The notes under the pieces: model-generated
The model's input: only the letters and a program-made list of their open reading frames with translations
What the model was told of the DNA's origin: nothing
Databases searched by the model: none
DNA from: Clostridiales bacterium
GTDB taxonomy: Bacteria > Bacillota > Clostridia > Clostridiales > Caloramatoraceae
Length of the DNA: 20,753 bases
Assembly (NCBI GenBank): GCA_026416355.1
Contig: JAOAFH010000049.1
Coordinates: 1 to 20,753 of the forward strand
Direction of reading: 5' to 3'
Shown here: one piece after another, positions 12,024-20,641 of the stretch
How positions within the stretch are numbered: the stretch's first letter is position 1
Layout: every line of letters starts with the position of its first letter
Made by a program: the position numbers and the translations under genes

Positions 12024-14141
12024 CTATTTTTTGTTTGGTGCTAAATCATATAAAGTTATTGATTCTCTTCCCATTTGTATCTGGTTACTTTCACTGTTTG
12101 TTCCAAGCCACTCACTTTGTTGAACCTCTTTTCCATTTTGCTTTACCCAATTAATAACCTCACTTTGGTTTCCTCCCATTCCACCAACAGCAAAATACCT
12201 AATTTCGCCATTTTCAACCATGGTCTTTAACTTTTCCACAGTTAAAATTGGATCACTTCCAGAAAATCCACCATATGTCATAACGCTTTCACCATATTGA
12301 AGTATAATACTATCTGCTGTGTGTGAACTTGAAACAGCTACCAAATACTTTTCTCCGTTTCTATGGTTTTGTAAGTACTTTATTAAACTTGAATTTATGC
12401 CTTCATTTCCAATATTATTATGCAAACTATTCATTGGCATTTTTCCCGTATTTTTTATATCTCCTGGCATTCCTCCCATTCCCATTCTCCCATTTTGAGG
12501 CCCAGCTACCGGAATTACAGATTGGTCTCCATATATCATTGGGCATGCTGCCCATATAGCTGGAGATATTAATATAGCAAGTAAACCTGTTATTAAATAC
12601 ATTCTTAATTGATTTATTTTCTTGTTCTTTAAAATAACTAATGCACTAGCTGATATAATACCTAATCCTAATACTACTGGTATTAAAATACTACTAAATG
12701 TATTGTTCCTTGATAATATTAAAGCTTGAACTAGTGAAGTTATTACAATTGATGCTGGAAGTAAATATCCCCTCCATGATGAAGTCTTAAATTCTTTCCA
12801 CATCATTGTTATTCCAATACCTGACAATGCTGCAATTGAAGGTGCAAGCATTGATAAATAATATCTATGGAAAAATCCTGCTATACTAAAGAAAGCAATC
12901 ATAGGAAATAGCCAAAGTGACCATAAGATTAAATGTCTTGTGACGTTTTTATCTTTTCTATTGGTATTTATCGCTAGTGTTAATACCCCAAATAAAGCCA
13001 TTGGAACTAACCAACCTATTTGTCCTCCTAATTGAGAGTTAAATATTCTAAATATACCTTTGTTTCCATTTTCACCAACACCACCAACTCCACCATTGCC
13101 CATATTTCCATTTGGTCTTTTCATATTTTTAAAATCATTTGCTAGATTAAATTCTTGATTACTTTTCTGTTCACCATTTAAATTAGGTTGTTGCATATCC
13201 TGTGGAGGTTGTTGAAAATTTGGTTTTATATCCGGTGGGGTTCCTTGCTCCATATTAGGTTGATTAGGTGGAGTCATTTGTTCAAAATTTTGTGATTGTG
13301 ATTGATTCATGTTAGGCTGCTCTGGTACATTTGTTTTTGATGATGTACGTCCTAGAAGTCTTTGAATTCCATTATACCCTAATGCAAGTTCAATAACCGA
13401 ATTAGTACTGCTACTTCCTATATATGGTCTATTATCTTTAGGAGTCAAATCTACTGCAATTGCCCATGAAAATGATACTGCAACAAGAACAATAATTGCT
13501 AATATGCTATGTTTTATTCTTTTACCTAAGCCTGTATTTGATGTAATTAAATAAACCATATAAAATGCAGGTAATATCATAAATGCTTGCAACATTTTAA
13601 TATTAAATCCTAAACCTACCAGTACCATTGAAATTAAAAGATGTTTTAAGCTTCCTTTTTCTGCTGCCACTATTAATGCCCATGTAGCAAATAAAAGAAC
13701 CACAATCAATGAAGCATCAAGATTATTAGTTCTGCTTACAGCAATTAATATTGGAGTTAAAGAAAATATAAGTGCTGAAATGAGACCAGCATTTTTACCA
13801 AAACTTCTTTGAACAAGATGATAAATTATATAAGTCGAAATAACTGTTGAGATTGCCTCAGGCAATATAACACTCCAACCATGTACTCCAAAAACAAACG
13901 CAAATATTGCTTGAATCCAAAGTCCAAACGCCGGTTTATCTACCGTTACAAAACCAGATGGATCATAGGATGCATAGAAAAAATTATGCCAGCTTGTTAG
14001 CATGCTTTTTACTGTTGCTGTATAATATGAATTGGCATAACCTTGTTTCCAAACTCCGTAGTAGCTTAAAAATACAGACATCATTAAAATAAAAATAAGT
14101 GCCATAGTTTGCCAATTTTTCTTTTTAGCAGATTCCATCAT
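12024..14141 (-). CDS. GT39 (PMT/ArnT-like) membrane glycosyltransferase, YkcB type
   Basis: A 705-aa polytopic GT-C enzyme with about 11-13 predicted membrane helices. It probably uses the lipid-linked sugar made by the next gene and transfers it to a surface polymer or protein outside the cell. The first outer loop has YDPSGFVTVDKPAFGLW (59-75), with acidic residues typical of the catalytic site. An extracytoplasmic insert (about 268-361) is low complexity, rich in Gln, Asn, Pro, Met and Gly, and has no charged pattern; a second Met/Gly-rich patch lies near PQNGRMGMGGMPG. The C-terminal soluble part has YLVAVSSSHTADS and YGGFSGSDP. The start at 14141 is nine bases from AAGGGAGA; Met2 is a less likely alternative. 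A TTGACA lies at 14204-14209 upstream, but no well-spaced -10 was found. Confidence 0.9.
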   Translation of the reverse strand: MMESAKKKNWQTMALIFILMMSVFLSYYGVWKQGYANSYYTATVKSMLTSWHNFFYASYDPSGFVTVDKPAFGLWIQAIFAFVFGVHGWSVILPEAISTVISTYIIYHLVQRSFGKNAGLISALIFSLTPILIAVSRTNNLDASLIVVLLFATWALIVAAEKGSLKHLLISMVLVGLGFNIKMLQAFMILPAFYMVYLITSNTGLGKRIKHSILAIIVLVAVSFSWAIAVDLTPKDNRPYIGSSSTNSVIELALGYNGIQRLLGRTSSKTNVPEQPNMNQSQSQNFEQMTPPNQPNMEQGTPPDIKPNFQQPPQDMQQPNLNGEQKSNQEFNLANDFKNMKRPNGNMGNGGVGGVGENGNKGIFRIFNSQLGGQIGWLVPMALFGVLTLAINTNRKDKNVTRHLILWSLWLFPMIAFFSIAGFFHRYYLSMLAPSIAALSGIGITMMWKEFKTSSWRGYLLPASIVITSLVQALILSRNNTFSSILIPVVLGLGIISASALVILKNKKINQLRMYLITGLLAILISPAIWAACPMIYGDQSVIPVAGPQNGRMGMGGMPGDIKNTGKMPMNSLHNNIGNEGINSSLIKYLQNHRNGEKYLVAVSSSHTADSIILQYGESVMTYGGFSGSDPILTVEKLKTMVENGEIRYFAVGGMGGNQSEVINWVKQNGKEVQQSEWLGTNSESNQIQMGRESITLYDLAPNKK

Positions 14142-14255
14142 TATTTAACATCTCCCTTCGAAAAATTCTATATATATACTATGGCTTTAACTTTTCTTGT
14201 AAGTGTCAAAATTGTGAATTAATTATTAAGTTATGTGTTTTGATTCTGAAAAATA

Positions 14256-14292
14256 AAGAAGGTAGGCTTGTTTTATTGAAACCTACCTTCTT
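14256..14292 (-). terminator. Terminator after the 182-aa gene
   Basis: AAGAAGGTAGG (14256-14266) pairs with CCTACCTTCTT (14282-14292); on the minus strand a T-rich tail (TTTATTTTTC) follows. It lies about 90 bases after the stop of the 182-aa gene, an unusual gap in this window, where hairpins usually overlap the stop codon. Confidence 0.85.
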
Positions 14293-14344
14293 ATATATTT
14301 TTATACTCTATTTTAAACTTGTTAAATACATATGCTAAATCCAT
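14291..14344 (-). pseudogene. Possible C-terminal remnant upstream of a terminator
   Basis: A 17-codon frame starting at the ATG of 14344 (MDLAYVFNKFKIEYKNI) is open for eight more codons upstream and ends with a stop codon inside the terminator arm, as most real genes here do. No ribosome site precedes it. It may be the tail of a decayed or frameshifted extension of the 182-aa gene, or chance. Confidence 0.2.
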
Positions 14345-14379
14345 AGCTATTCCATTGCTTAAATAACTTTATTACTTTT

Positions 14380-14928
14380 TTATTTTTTTACAGGAGTTAT
14401 TGTTACCCCACCTTTACTCATATCATAAAGCTCCATGAAAAAATCATTTCTTTTGTATTCCTTTATAGATTTACTATTTCCTATTTTAATTTCAAATAAA
14501 TTTGTATCATTATCATTTATATAACCAAAATGAATTAAATAATGTGACGTAGATGTGTTTAGCATAAAAGTTTCTTCAATATTAAGTTTATTAGCATTAA
14601 GACTTTCTTTTAACTTGTACTTACCATTTTTCTCAAGTTCATAAGTTGCACATCCTAAACATTCCTTGTTTAATCTGTTCAACTTATATGTATAAAGTAT
14701 AACCAAACTATTATCAATATTTTGCTGTTTAATCACTTTAAACTCATTACTTTTTATTGATTCTTGAAAATCCTTATTTATTCTCAATATTATATCTTCA
14801 TATACTTTATCTCGCTCAATATAAGCAACACTATTAATCTGATTAATAATGTTAATATGATTATATCCATATATAATTAGTTTTAATGAAAATAAAAATA
14901 ATATTATAAACATCATTGTTTTCTTCAT
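14380..14928 (-). CDS. Membrane-anchored or secreted protein of unknown function
   Basis: I do not recognise this 182-aa protein. It opens with MKKTMMFIILFLFSLKLII, a signal peptide or N-terminal anchor with no lipobox Cys. The remainder is a hydrophilic domain rich in Asn, Lys and Ile with a CxxC pair (Cys90, Cys93 in ECLGC). The outside location suggests a structural disulfide. The ribosome site AAAGGAG is eight bases from the ATG. A promoter is visible upstream (14964-14992), so it is likely its own unit, 80 bases after the NlpC/P60-like gene. The stop codon lies in a run of A7-T-A6; a slip there would extend the protein by about 20 residues to a stop at 14322. Confidence 0.7.
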   Translation of the reverse strand: MKKTMMFIILFLFSLKLIIYGYNHINIINQINSVAYIERDKVYEDIILRINKDFQESIKSNEFKVIKQQNIDNSLVILYTYKLNRLNKECLGCATYELEKNGKYKLKESLNANKLNIEETFMLNTSTSHYLIHFGYINDNDTNLFEIKIGNSKSIKEYKRNDFFMELYDMSKGGVTITPVKK

Positions 14929-14963
14929 AAAATAGCTCCTTTAAATTATTAATCTTAATTATT

Positions 14964-14992
14964 AGTTTACCATACATGGATTTTATTGTAAA
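14964..14992 (-). promoter_or_regulatory. Promoter of the 182-aa gene
   Basis: Minus-strand TTTACA (14987-14992) and TAAACT (14964-14969) with an exact 17-base gap; four or five of six bases match in each box. It lies 36 bases upstream of the start codon. Confidence 0.45.
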
Positions 14993-15008
14993 TGTATTTT
15001 GCCCTTTT

Positions 15009-16142
15009 TCATCCCTGTTTTTCTATTCTAAATTTATAATCCACATCATATTTTAACTCATTTGAATAAATAGTTATTTTTACATTTTGTCCACTATTTA
15101 TATCAAATACATATTCACCAGATTCATTTACTTCTAAAACCTTTATATTCCCATCATTGACTTCTATTTTAATTTTTGTTTTAGAGTTAAAGTTTAATTT
15201 ATAGGTACCCTTATTTAAATTTAACTTATAATTATCTACATCCCCTGCAAAATCTAAATATGCTTCATAAGTTTCACCTAAATTTATTTTTGTTGCTAAG
15301 TAATCATAATTGTTAAATTCATATTTGTCCTTAAAAAGCTCCACACCATCATCAACTATTTTTTTATACCTCATTGGGACATAGACTCCACTTTCAACAT
15401 CCTTTTTTATGTCCTCATAACTTCTATAGTTTATTATTGTTCTATCAAATGTTATGTTTTTACCTGTTGTTGCCTCCATTACTATCATGCCCTTTTTATC
15501 TGCCGATTCCTTTAGAAAAATAAATACATGATTTTTCTTTGAATTTAAAACATCCATTGGCTTTAAATCCTCTAACTTTATTGGATAAAAAAAATCCTCT
15601 AATGTTTCTGTGGATGCTTTTATTGGAAGTTTAAAAACTGCACTGACAAAACCAGAACAATCAAGACCTGCCGTAAGTGTTTTGTATCCACCTGATGTAT
15701 TTATATTTCCTGCTATATAGCCCTTTTTTATTGCGTCTTGAAAATTTTTTACTTGTGGCTGATTACTTACATCTAATGATATGTACCCACCCCAACAATA
15801 AGGAATACCACTAACAAGTCCATCTGTTTTTAAGTATCTTGGCATTGTTATTTCTTCGTTGTTTACTATGCTGTTTCTTTGATGATTATATTCCCAGACA
15901 TAATTTATCATTTCCATTCCCCTTTTATATGCTGTGCTTCGTTTCATCTTTGAAACATCAAGTGGCTTTGGCTCTTTTGTTTTAGGTGGTGTAAGTAAAA
16001 TAATAAATAAAAGTATTAAAGCTATTAATAAGATAAGTAGATAGGATTTTAATAAATAGCTTAATATATTATTTCTTCTTCTCCTATACATTCTTCTATA
16101 CCTAAATCTGTACTTAAATCTTCTAAAGTTTATTAATCCCAT
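15009..16142 (-). CDS. Membrane-anchored NlpC/P60-like protein with a C-terminal PPC-like domain
   Basis: A 377-aa protein likely to act on peptidoglycan or another wall amide. Residues 1-24 are a cytoplasmic tail with 11 Arg, followed by a membrane helix (about 28-50). The extracytoplasmic part has an NlpC/P60-like papain fold: GIPYCWGG (112-119), LDCSGFVSAVF (160-170) with probable catalytic Cys162, and KKNHVFIFL (202-210) with probable catalytic His205, then VMEAT (221-225). From about 285 it looks like a bacterial pre-peptidase C-terminal (PPC) beta domain (GDVDNYKLNLNKGTYKLNF). Two extra features differ from simple endopeptidases: a long insert between CWGG and the Cys, and the Arg-rich tail. 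The ribosome site AAGGGGGAT is strong. It diverges from the small membrane protein at 16243. Confidence 0.82.
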   Translation of the reverse strand: MGLINFRRFKYRFRYRRMYRRRRNNILSYLLKSYLLILLIALILLFIILLTPPKTKEPKPLDVSKMKRSTAYKRGMEMINYVWEYNHQRNSIVNNEEITMPRYLKTDGLVSGIPYCWGGYISLDVSNQPQVKNFQDAIKKGYIAGNINTSGGYKTLTAGLDCSGFVSAVFKLPIKASTETLEDFFYPIKLEDLKPMDVLNSKKNHVFIFLKESADKKGMIVMEATTGKNITFDRTIINYRSYEDIKKDVESGVYVPMRYKKIVDDGVELFKDKYEFNNYDYLATKINLGETYEAYLDFAGDVDNYKLNLNKGTYKLNFNSKTKIKIEVNDGNIKVLEVNESGEYVFDINSGQNVKITIYSNELKYDVDYKFRIEKQG

Positions 16143-16217
16143 AAAATCCCCCTTACAATATGCTTCAATTACAATAATATTAAAAATTTTTTGGTTTTAT
16201 GTTTCTAGATTTATTGA

Positions 16218-16223
16218 TATAAT
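16218..16223 (+). promoter_or_regulatory. -10 box of the small membrane protein gene
   Basis: A perfect TATAAT lies 20 bases before the ATG. The best -35 at 17 bases (TTTTAT, 16195-16200) is poor. The short leader contains only the AAAGGAGGGA ribosome site. Confidence 0.45.
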
Positions 16224-16242
16224 TAATTAAAGGAGGGATTGT

Positions 16243-16503
16243 ATGCAATATTTAATTTTTCTAATTGCCATTTTAATAGGAGTAGTGGCATCATTTATAC
16301 TTTACAAGATTTTTAAAACACTAAAGGTACCATTTATAACATCTATTTTAGTTGTTTTATTTGGTTTATTTTTAGTTATCAAGGCAAAGGCTATGCCTAG
16401 CGAAGGCATGAAAGATTTGGCATATATTATAAACGCAATGCTTTTATTCTCAATAACAATAGGAATGTGGATACATCAAATAATAATTAAAACAAAAAGA
16501 TAA
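16243..16503 (+). CDS. Small three-TM membrane protein of unknown function
   Basis: An 86-aa, very hydrophobic protein with three predicted helices (about 2-22, 31-48, 60-80) and a basic end (IIIKTKR). It has a near-perfect ribosome site (AAAGGAGGG) and its own TATAAT, and it ends in a terminator, so it is a real gene despite its size. A short polar loop (KAKAMPSEGMKDLAY) lies between helices 2 and 3. I cannot assign it to a family. It is one of only two protein genes on the plus strand here, set between the NlpC/P60-like gene (divergent) and the gal operon (convergent). Confidence 0.8.
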   Translation: MQYLIFLIAILIGVVASFILYKIFKTLKVPFITSILVVLFGLFLVIKAKAMPSEGMKDLAYIINAMLLFSITIGMWIHQIIIKTKR

Positions 16504-16546
16504 AGAGATAAAAATAGCACCGAAATAGGTGCTATTTTTATCTCTT
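16503..16546. terminator. Bidirectional terminator between the small membrane protein and galE
   Basis: A perfect 19-bp inverted repeat (16503-16521 with 16528-16546) closes a 6-base loop. Both strands end in T-containing runs. The stop codons of both convergent genes touch the arms (16501-16503 and 16545-16547). Confidence 0.9.
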
Positions 16547-17534
16547 ATTTATCATTGTATCCATTTGGATGGTTTTTGTGCCATCTCCAAGCTGTTTCAA
16601 TAATCTTCTTTATATCTGTATATTTTGGATTCCAATTTAGTTCTCTTCTAATTTTATCTGAACTTGCAATTAAAACTGCTGGATCTCCTGCTCTTCTTTC
16701 AACAACTTCCTTTTTAATGTTTATTCCTGTAACTTCCTCAGCAGCCTCAATTATCTCTTTAACAGTAAATCCATTTCCATTTCCTAAGTTATATACTGTT
16801 GAGTCTTTGCCATTATAAAGTGCCTCAAGTGCAAGTATATGTGCTTCTGCTAAGTCATTTACATGTATATAGTCTCTTATACATGTTCCATCCTTTGTAT
16901 TGTAATCATCTCCAAATATCTTTATGCTATCTCTCTTGCCAAGGCAAGTTTGAAGTACAAGTGGAATTAAATGTGATTCTGGGCTATGGTCTTCTCCTAT
17001 ATCTCCTTCATCATCTGCACCACATGCATTAAAATATCTTAATGCAACATACTTAAGTCCATAGCTTCTTGAGTAATCCTCCATTGCATTTTCCATTATA
17101 AGCTTTGTCTTCCCATAAACATTAGTAGGATTTTTAGATATATCCTCAGTTATAGGAATCATCTCTGGTTCTCCATATACTGCTGCTGTTGATGAAAATA
17201 CCAGCTTTTTAACATCATTTTTAAGCATTACATCAAGTAGATTAAGTGTACCTTGAACATTGTTATAGTAATACATTTGTGGTTTTTCCATTGACTCTCC
17301 AACTAAGCTATATGCTGCAAAATGAACAACTGAATCAATATTGTAGTTTTTTATTGTCCATTCTAGCTTTTCACTATCAAATATATCTCCCTCAACAAAA
17401 TGTGGGCTTTTTACTGCTTCTTTATGTCCTTTAACTAGGTTGTCATATACTACTACATTTTTACCCATTTTGTTTAGCATTTTTACCGTGTGTGAGCCTA
17501 TATACCCAGCCCCTCCAGTTACTAAAATATTCAT
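16545..17534 (-). CDS. galE: UDP-glucose 4-epimerase
   Basis: GalE interconverts UDP-galactose and UDP-glucose with tightly bound NAD+. The 329-aa product has the extended-SDR landmarks: GGAGYIGSH (7-15) for NAD binding, SSTAAVYG (114-121), the catalytic Tyr140 and Lys144 in YGKTK, RYFNACGAD (166-174), and RDYIHVNDLA (220-229). A frame opens with GTG at 17543, but that codon overlaps the AGGGGTGA ribosome site; the ATG at 17534 starts the family-typical MNILVTGGAG. It is the last gene of the gal operon, 11 bases after galM. Besides closing the Leloir cycle it can supply UDP-galactose for surface glycans such as those made by the glycosylation cassette nearby (inference). Confidence 0.96.
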   Translation of the reverse strand: MNILVTGGAGYIGSHTVKMLNKMGKNVVVYDNLVKGHKEAVKSPHFVEGDIFDSEKLEWTIKNYNIDSVVHFAAYSLVGESMEKPQMYYYNNVQGTLNLLDVMLKNDVKKLVFSSTAAVYGEPEMIPITEDISKNPTNVYGKTKLIMENAMEDYSRSYGLKYVALRYFNACGADDEGDIGEDHSPESHLIPLVLQTCLGKRDSIKIFGDDYNTKDGTCIRDYIHVNDLAEAHILALEALYNGKDSTVYNLGNGNGFTVKEIIEAAEEVTGINIKKEVVERRAGDPAVLIASSDKIRRELNWNPKYTDIKKIIETAWRWHKNHPNGYNDK

Positions 17535-17545
17535 CAAAATCACCC

Positions 17546-18481
17546 CTAATTATTTTCTTGAAGAACAATATCTAAAAACCAGTTTTGTTCCTCATTTACA
17601 TCCAATGGTTTTATTTTACCATATTTTTTGGCTATTTCAACAGAATCGTAGAAGGCATTTGAAGGCTCAAGTGCACAGTTATATTCATTTTTAAATCCAC
17701 CTTCGTTTATCCAAACTCCTAGGTATGGTATTTTATCTTTTGGGAACACTAGCTTATAGAGTAAATTATTTTTATTTAATGTTAATGCCGCTTCCCCTTT
17801 CTTAACTTCTCCATTTACATAAAATTTTTCTGTCTTTTCAAGGGTTTTGGGTCCAATTCTATCAACCCTTATACTTTCTCCATTCACATCACAAGTTTCA
17901 GGGAATGAATGTATATTCCCTACTTCTCCATATATACTGCTTTTGTGGACATTAATTATGCTATCATAATGTAAAATAATCCTACTTTCTTCATCACACG
18001 CAACCAGCCCATGGAATGCCCAAAGTCCATAAAGTGGGTAGCTTCCTGTGTTTTTAACCCTATAACCTAGCTTTATTTTGTTTTCTTCAAGCTTTAGTGT
18101 TCTTGTAAACTCGTAATTAAAGTTTACTCCCTTAACCTTTGCAATAATTTCATCTTCTTTAACTTCTATTTCCCAAGGAATGCTCCAAAGCTCACCATGG
18201 TCAGGCATTTTAGCATTATATCCTTCATAAGGATAAATGCATTCATCAATTGTTGGATACATTTCATCTATTCCTGATGTATCATATTTTTCAAAGCTAT
18301 CTCCATATTCTGCTAAAGTATATTTGTTTAAAGTTGGCTGTGCTAAAACCTCAAAATTTTGTGGCTTATATACAATTGAGGCTATCTTAGCACCAAGCTT
18401 AGGTAATAAAATTAAGCTAATATATTCATTTTCAACTTTAAGTCCTTCTAATCCTTTATAAATTACATTTTCAACCTTCAT
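17546..18481 (-). CDS. galM: Aldose 1-epimerase-like protein (putative galactose mutarotase)
   Basis: A 311-aa protein of the galactose-mutarotase-like fold. The likely active-site residues are His95 (DHGELWS), His157 (WAFHGLV) and Glu272 (ALEPSNAFYD), which match the His/His/Glu set of this superfamily. Mutarotases convert beta- to alpha-galactose, the substrate of galactokinase. The overall sequence looks more distant from classic GalM than from the wider aldose 1-epimerase group, so the exact sugar is inferred from the operon. Its start follows the galK stop by one base, with the AAGGTG ribosome site inside galK. The galT-K-M-E order fits a galactose role. Confidence 0.8.
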   Translation of the reverse strand: MKVENVIYKGLEGLKVENEYISLILLPKLGAKIASIVYKPQNFEVLAQPTLNKYTLAEYGDSFEKYDTSGIDEMYPTIDECIYPYEGYNAKMPDHGELWSIPWEIEVKEDEIIAKVKGVNFNYEFTRTLKLEENKIKLGYRVKNTGSYPLYGLWAFHGLVACDEESRIILHYDSIINVHKSSIYGEVGNIHSFPETCDVNGESIRVDRIGPKTLEKTEKFYVNGEVKKGEAALTLNKNNLLYKLVFPKDKIPYLGVWINEGGFKNEYNCALEPSNAFYDSVEIAKKYGKIKPLDVNEEQNWFLDIVLQENN

Positions 18482-18482
18482 A

Positions 18483-19640
18483 TTAGCACCTTCCTAAATA
18501 TTTTACCCCATCGCCAATTTTAGTTACATAAAAGGCTGCTTCAATTCCTGTTATTTCTTTATATCCCTTTGAAACCTCTTTTATAAATTCATCTTCTTTT
18601 CCCTCTTTAACAACAGCAATTGCACATCCGCCAAAACCAGCACCTGTCATTCTTGCGCCAAGACAACCATCATATTTAAGTGCTTCTTCAACAATTGTAT
18701 CAAGATGAAGTCCTGTTACCTCATAATCATCTCTTAATGAATTATGTGATTGTATTAGTAGTTTTGAGAATGCTTCAATATCTCCTTCTCTTAACACTTT
18801 TACTGCATCTTTAACCCTTATATTTTCTGAAACAGCATGTCTTGCTCTCTTTTTAATTGTCTCATCTTCAATATAGTCTAAGTCTGAAATTTCAGCTTGG
18901 CAAAGGTTTTCTATTTGCCTATAATTTTTTATTATTTCAAGCGCCTTATCACATTCTGCTCTTCTTTCATTATACTTTGACTCACTTAACTCTCTTCTTT
19001 TGTTTGTATTCATTATAACTAGGCTTGCATCCTTTAGGTTAAATGGAACATATTCATAATAAAGAGTTGAACAATCAAGAAGTATAGCGCTATTTTCCTT
19101 TCCAACTGCAACTGCAAATTGGTCCATAATACCACAGTTTACTCCAACAAATTTATTTTCAACTTCTTGACATAATTTTGCAATCTCTACTCTATCTACA
19201 TCTTCTCCTTTGTTTTTATGAAGAAGAATATATGCTGTTAAAACTTCTATTGCAGCTGATGATGATAGACCTGCTCCATCTGGCAAGTTGCTATAAAATA
19301 ATATATCAAAACCCTTTACATTGTATCCTAGTTCCTTAATCTTTTTTATAACTCCCTTTGGGTAGTTGCCCCAATCATCCTTTTCATCATATACAATTTC
19401 CTTATCTAAATCTACAATTACCTCTCCATCGGCATTTTTTGATTTTAGTCTTATTATATTGTCCTCTCTATCCCTAAGCATACCATATATTCCTATTGTT
19501 AATGCCCCTGGAAAAACATATCCTCCATTGTAGTCAATATGTTCTCCTATTAAATTAACTCTTCCTGGTGAAAAATAAACTTCAACTTCTCCTTCACCAT
19601 ATTCTTTAACAAACATGTCCTTAAGCATTGTAAGCTCCAT
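18483..19640 (-). CDS. galK: Galactokinase
   Basis: GalK phosphorylates alpha-D-galactose with ATP to galactose 1-phosphate. The 385-aa product shows the family signature GRVNLIGEHIDYNGG (26-40), the GHMP ATP loop LPDGAGLSSSAA (119-130), catalytic Asp173 in GIMDQFAVAVG (170-180), and the third GHMP motif GARMTGAGFGGC near the C-terminus. The AGGGGGAT ribosome site is formed by the last two Gly codons of galT and the start is two bases after its stop, so the genes are coupled. The alternative Met5 lacks a ribosome site. Confidence 0.97.
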   Translation of the reverse strand: MELTMLKDMFVKEYGEGEVEVYFSPGRVNLIGEHIDYNGGYVFPGALTIGIYGMLRDREDNIIRLKSKNADGEVIVDLDKEIVYDEKDDWGNYPKGVIKKIKELGYNVKGFDILFYSNLPDGAGLSSSAAIEVLTAYILLHKNKGEDVDRVEIAKLCQEVENKFVGVNCGIMDQFAVAVGKENSAILLDCSTLYYEYVPFNLKDASLVIMNTNKRRELSESKYNERRAECDKALEIIKNYRQIENLCQAEISDLDYIEDETIKKRARHAVSENIRVKDAVKVLREGDIEAFSKLLIQSHNSLRDDYEVTGLHLDTIVEEALKYDGCLGARMTGAGFGGCAIAVVKEGKEDEFIKEVSKGYKEITGIEAAFYVTKIGDGVKYLGRC

Positions 19641-19642
19641 AA

Positions 19643-20629
19643 TTATCCCCCTATCTTTTCTAAAAATTTATTTAATGCTTCTCTTAATTGCTCAGAAGTT
19701 TCTTCAACTGCAAGTGTATTACATGCAGCCCATGCCCCCATCTCAGATGATGCATAATACTTAATTCTATTTGCATCTCTAAGTGGTGGGTAAAACTCTA
19801 TATGGAAATGATAATAATCTTTGCTGTCCTTGTATTCCTCGCTGTTTACAGGTGTTTGATGTATACACATCATGTATGGGAACAGTCTATCAAATAAAGT
19901 ATCAAAGGCTCCTGTAACCTTCTTTAATATATCTGCTAAATCCCATTTCTCTTTATCTGTAAACTCTGTAAAGTTGCCCTTGTGTGCTTTGCTAACTATA
20001 AACACTCCATAAGGATAGTCTGTAAAGAATGGGATATATGCAATAAAGCTTTCGTTTTGATAGATTACTCTTTTTTCAAAGTCTGTTTCTTCTTTGTTCA
20101 TTCTGCAAATCATACAGTCCTTGTGCTCATCATAATATTCCTTACAAGCATCTAATTCAACTTTAACTTTAAGTGGAACAAATGAATAACCATATATTTG
20201 TCCATGAGGATGTGGCATTGTAACTCCAACTTCTTCTCCTCTGTTTTCAAATTCAAATATATATTTTATTTTTTCATCCTTTGAAAGTTCTTCAAATCTT
20301 TCTGTCCATAGGTTTACAAGCTTATATATATGTGAAACTTCAAGTTCTGGAAGTGTTTTTGTATGCTCTGGTGAATATAAAATAACCTCGCACTTTCCAT
20401 AGTTTTCTGCAACCTTGTATAAATCATTTCCCTCTACATCTGGCACACCTGGTGTTTGTGTTAATGCAGGGAAATCATTGTCATATTTATATACATCATA
20501 ATTATCTGGCACTTTGCCTGAGCCTGGGCAAAATGGACACCAATCCTTTGGCATATTAGGTCTTTGTTGTCTATTTGATGCTACCATTGTCCAAGTCTTT
20601 AAAAGTGGGTTCCATCTTAGTTCTGCCAT
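19643..20629 (-). CDS. galT: Galactose-1-phosphate uridylyltransferase
   Basis: GalT swaps uridylyl between UDP-glucose and galactose 1-phosphate. The 328-aa HIT-superfamily product has the catalytic MPHPHGQIYGY (139-148), with nucleophile His142, the N-terminal CPFCPGSG (31-38), a second Cys pair (Cys172, Cys175), HQTPVN (257-262), and HFHIEFYPP (274-282). It is the class typical of GalT in Firmicutes and Gram-negatives with conserved metal-binding Cys residues. It is the first gene of the operon, with an AAGGAGGA ribosome site. A perfect palindrome and a TATAAT lie just upstream. Confidence 0.97.
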   Translation of the reverse strand: MAELRWNPLLKTWTMVASNRQQRPNMPKDWCPFCPGSGKVPDNYDVYKYDNDFPALTQTPGVPDVEGNDLYKVAENYGKCEVILYSPEHTKTLPELEVSHIYKLVNLWTERFEELSKDEKIKYIFEFENRGEEVGVTMPHPHGQIYGYSFVPLKVKVELDACKEYYDEHKDCMICRMNKEETDFEKRVIYQNESFIAYIPFFTDYPYGVFIVSKAHKGNFTEFTDKEKWDLADILKKVTGAFDTLFDRLFPYMMCIHQTPVNSEEYKDSKDYYHFHIEFYPPLRDANRIKYYASSEMGAWAACNTLAVEETSEQLREALNKFLEKIGG

Positions 20630-20641
20630 ATTTATTCCTCC

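Noticed and set aside
13060..13340. Frameshift or foreign insertion in the GT39 gene, because of its Gln/Pro/Gly-rich stretch.
   Set aside because: The frame stays open across it and membrane helices continue on both sides. Low-complexity outer loops are known in YkcB-type proteins.
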